From: Planctomycetota bacterium
GTDB lineage: Bacteria; Planctomycetota; SZUA-567
NCBI GenBank assembly: GCA_020861125.1
Contig: JAJBSZ010000066.1
Span: forward strand, 1 to 6,644
Direction: 5' to 3'
DNA length: 6,644 nt
Made by a program: the position numbers and the translations under genes. Below, in pieces: positions 6,554 to 6,644 of this stretch (positions within the stretch are counted from its first letter, which is position 1; every line of letters begins with the position of its first letter). Below the pieces are notes generated by a model, which saw only the letters and a list, made by a program, of their open reading frames with translations, did no database searches and was not told the DNA's origin.

Positions 6554-6644
6554 ATGACGCATACGGTACGAGCAGTTATAGGCTGCCTGGTGCTCTCCGG
6601 CGTGCTCGGTTTGTCCTGGCCCGCGCCGGCCGGTGAGCCGTCAC
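6554..6644 (+). CDS. Exported protein of unknown function, N-terminal fragment
   Basis: Only 30 codons are visible before the right edge. They encode a Sec-type signal peptide: a short basic n-region (MTHTVR), a hydrophobic core (AVIGCLVLSGVLGLSW) and a signal peptidase I site of the A-x-A type, most likely after PAPA and before GEPS. The mature protein would therefore be outside the cytoplasmic membrane. It has a strong ribosome site and follows smc by 58 bases containing a terminator-like hairpin, so it may be a separate transcription unit. Nothing in the visible part identifies its function. Confidence 0.75.
   Translation, partial: MTHTVRAVIGCLVLSGVLGLSWPAPAGEPS

Noticed and set aside
6575..6586. 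Possible lipobox (V-I-G-C) in the last gene
   Set aside because: The cysteine is residue 11, too early to follow a full hydrophobic core; a normal A-x-A cleavage site occurs later.

Overview
This window is a dense run of plus-strand protein genes from a GC-rich bacterium. Third codon positions are strongly G/C-biased throughout. Two oxygen-sensitive radical-SAM enzymes and a class III (anaerobic) ribonucleotide reductase point to an anaerobe or facultative anaerobe. The SMC head resembles, from memory, sequences of the Planctomycetes/Verrucomicrobia/Lentisphaerae group (for example the stretch reading SGMAEVKLHFDNSD and the following YRSRESEYFIN). That placement is a low-confidence inference, because no taxonomic marker is present and no search could be run.

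Layout, left to right: (1) bases 2-343, the C-terminal end of anaerobic ribonucleotide reductase NrdD, cut by the left edge; (2) 336-1094, its radical-SAM activase NrdG, probably translationally coupled by an 8-base overlap; (3) 1142-1723, an unrecognised 193-residue protein made of two tandem copies of one ~80-residue unit; (4) 1737-2741, AmrS, the radical-SAM member of the AmmeMemoRadiSam system; (5) 2773-6495, a complete 1240-residue chromosome-partition SMC ATPase; (6) 6554 to the right edge, the start of an exported protein with a Sec signal peptide. A terminator-like hairpin lies between (5) and (6).

The first five genes have gaps of at most about 50 bases and could form one transcript. 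They would link anaerobic dNTP synthesis (NrdD/NrdG), an uncharacterised radical-SAM pathway (AmrS) and chromosome organisation (SMC). The link is positional only. No promoter is visible inside the window, and apart from the short gaps there is no sizeable non-coding stretch, RNA gene, mobile element or CRISPR array.

The observations most worth a second look are the absence of the expected glycyl-radical motif from the NrdD C-terminus despite an intact activase next door, the clean internal duplication in the unknown protein, and a divergent, proline-rich segment near the C-terminal head of SMC. I found no evidence of a wholly new multi-gene system.
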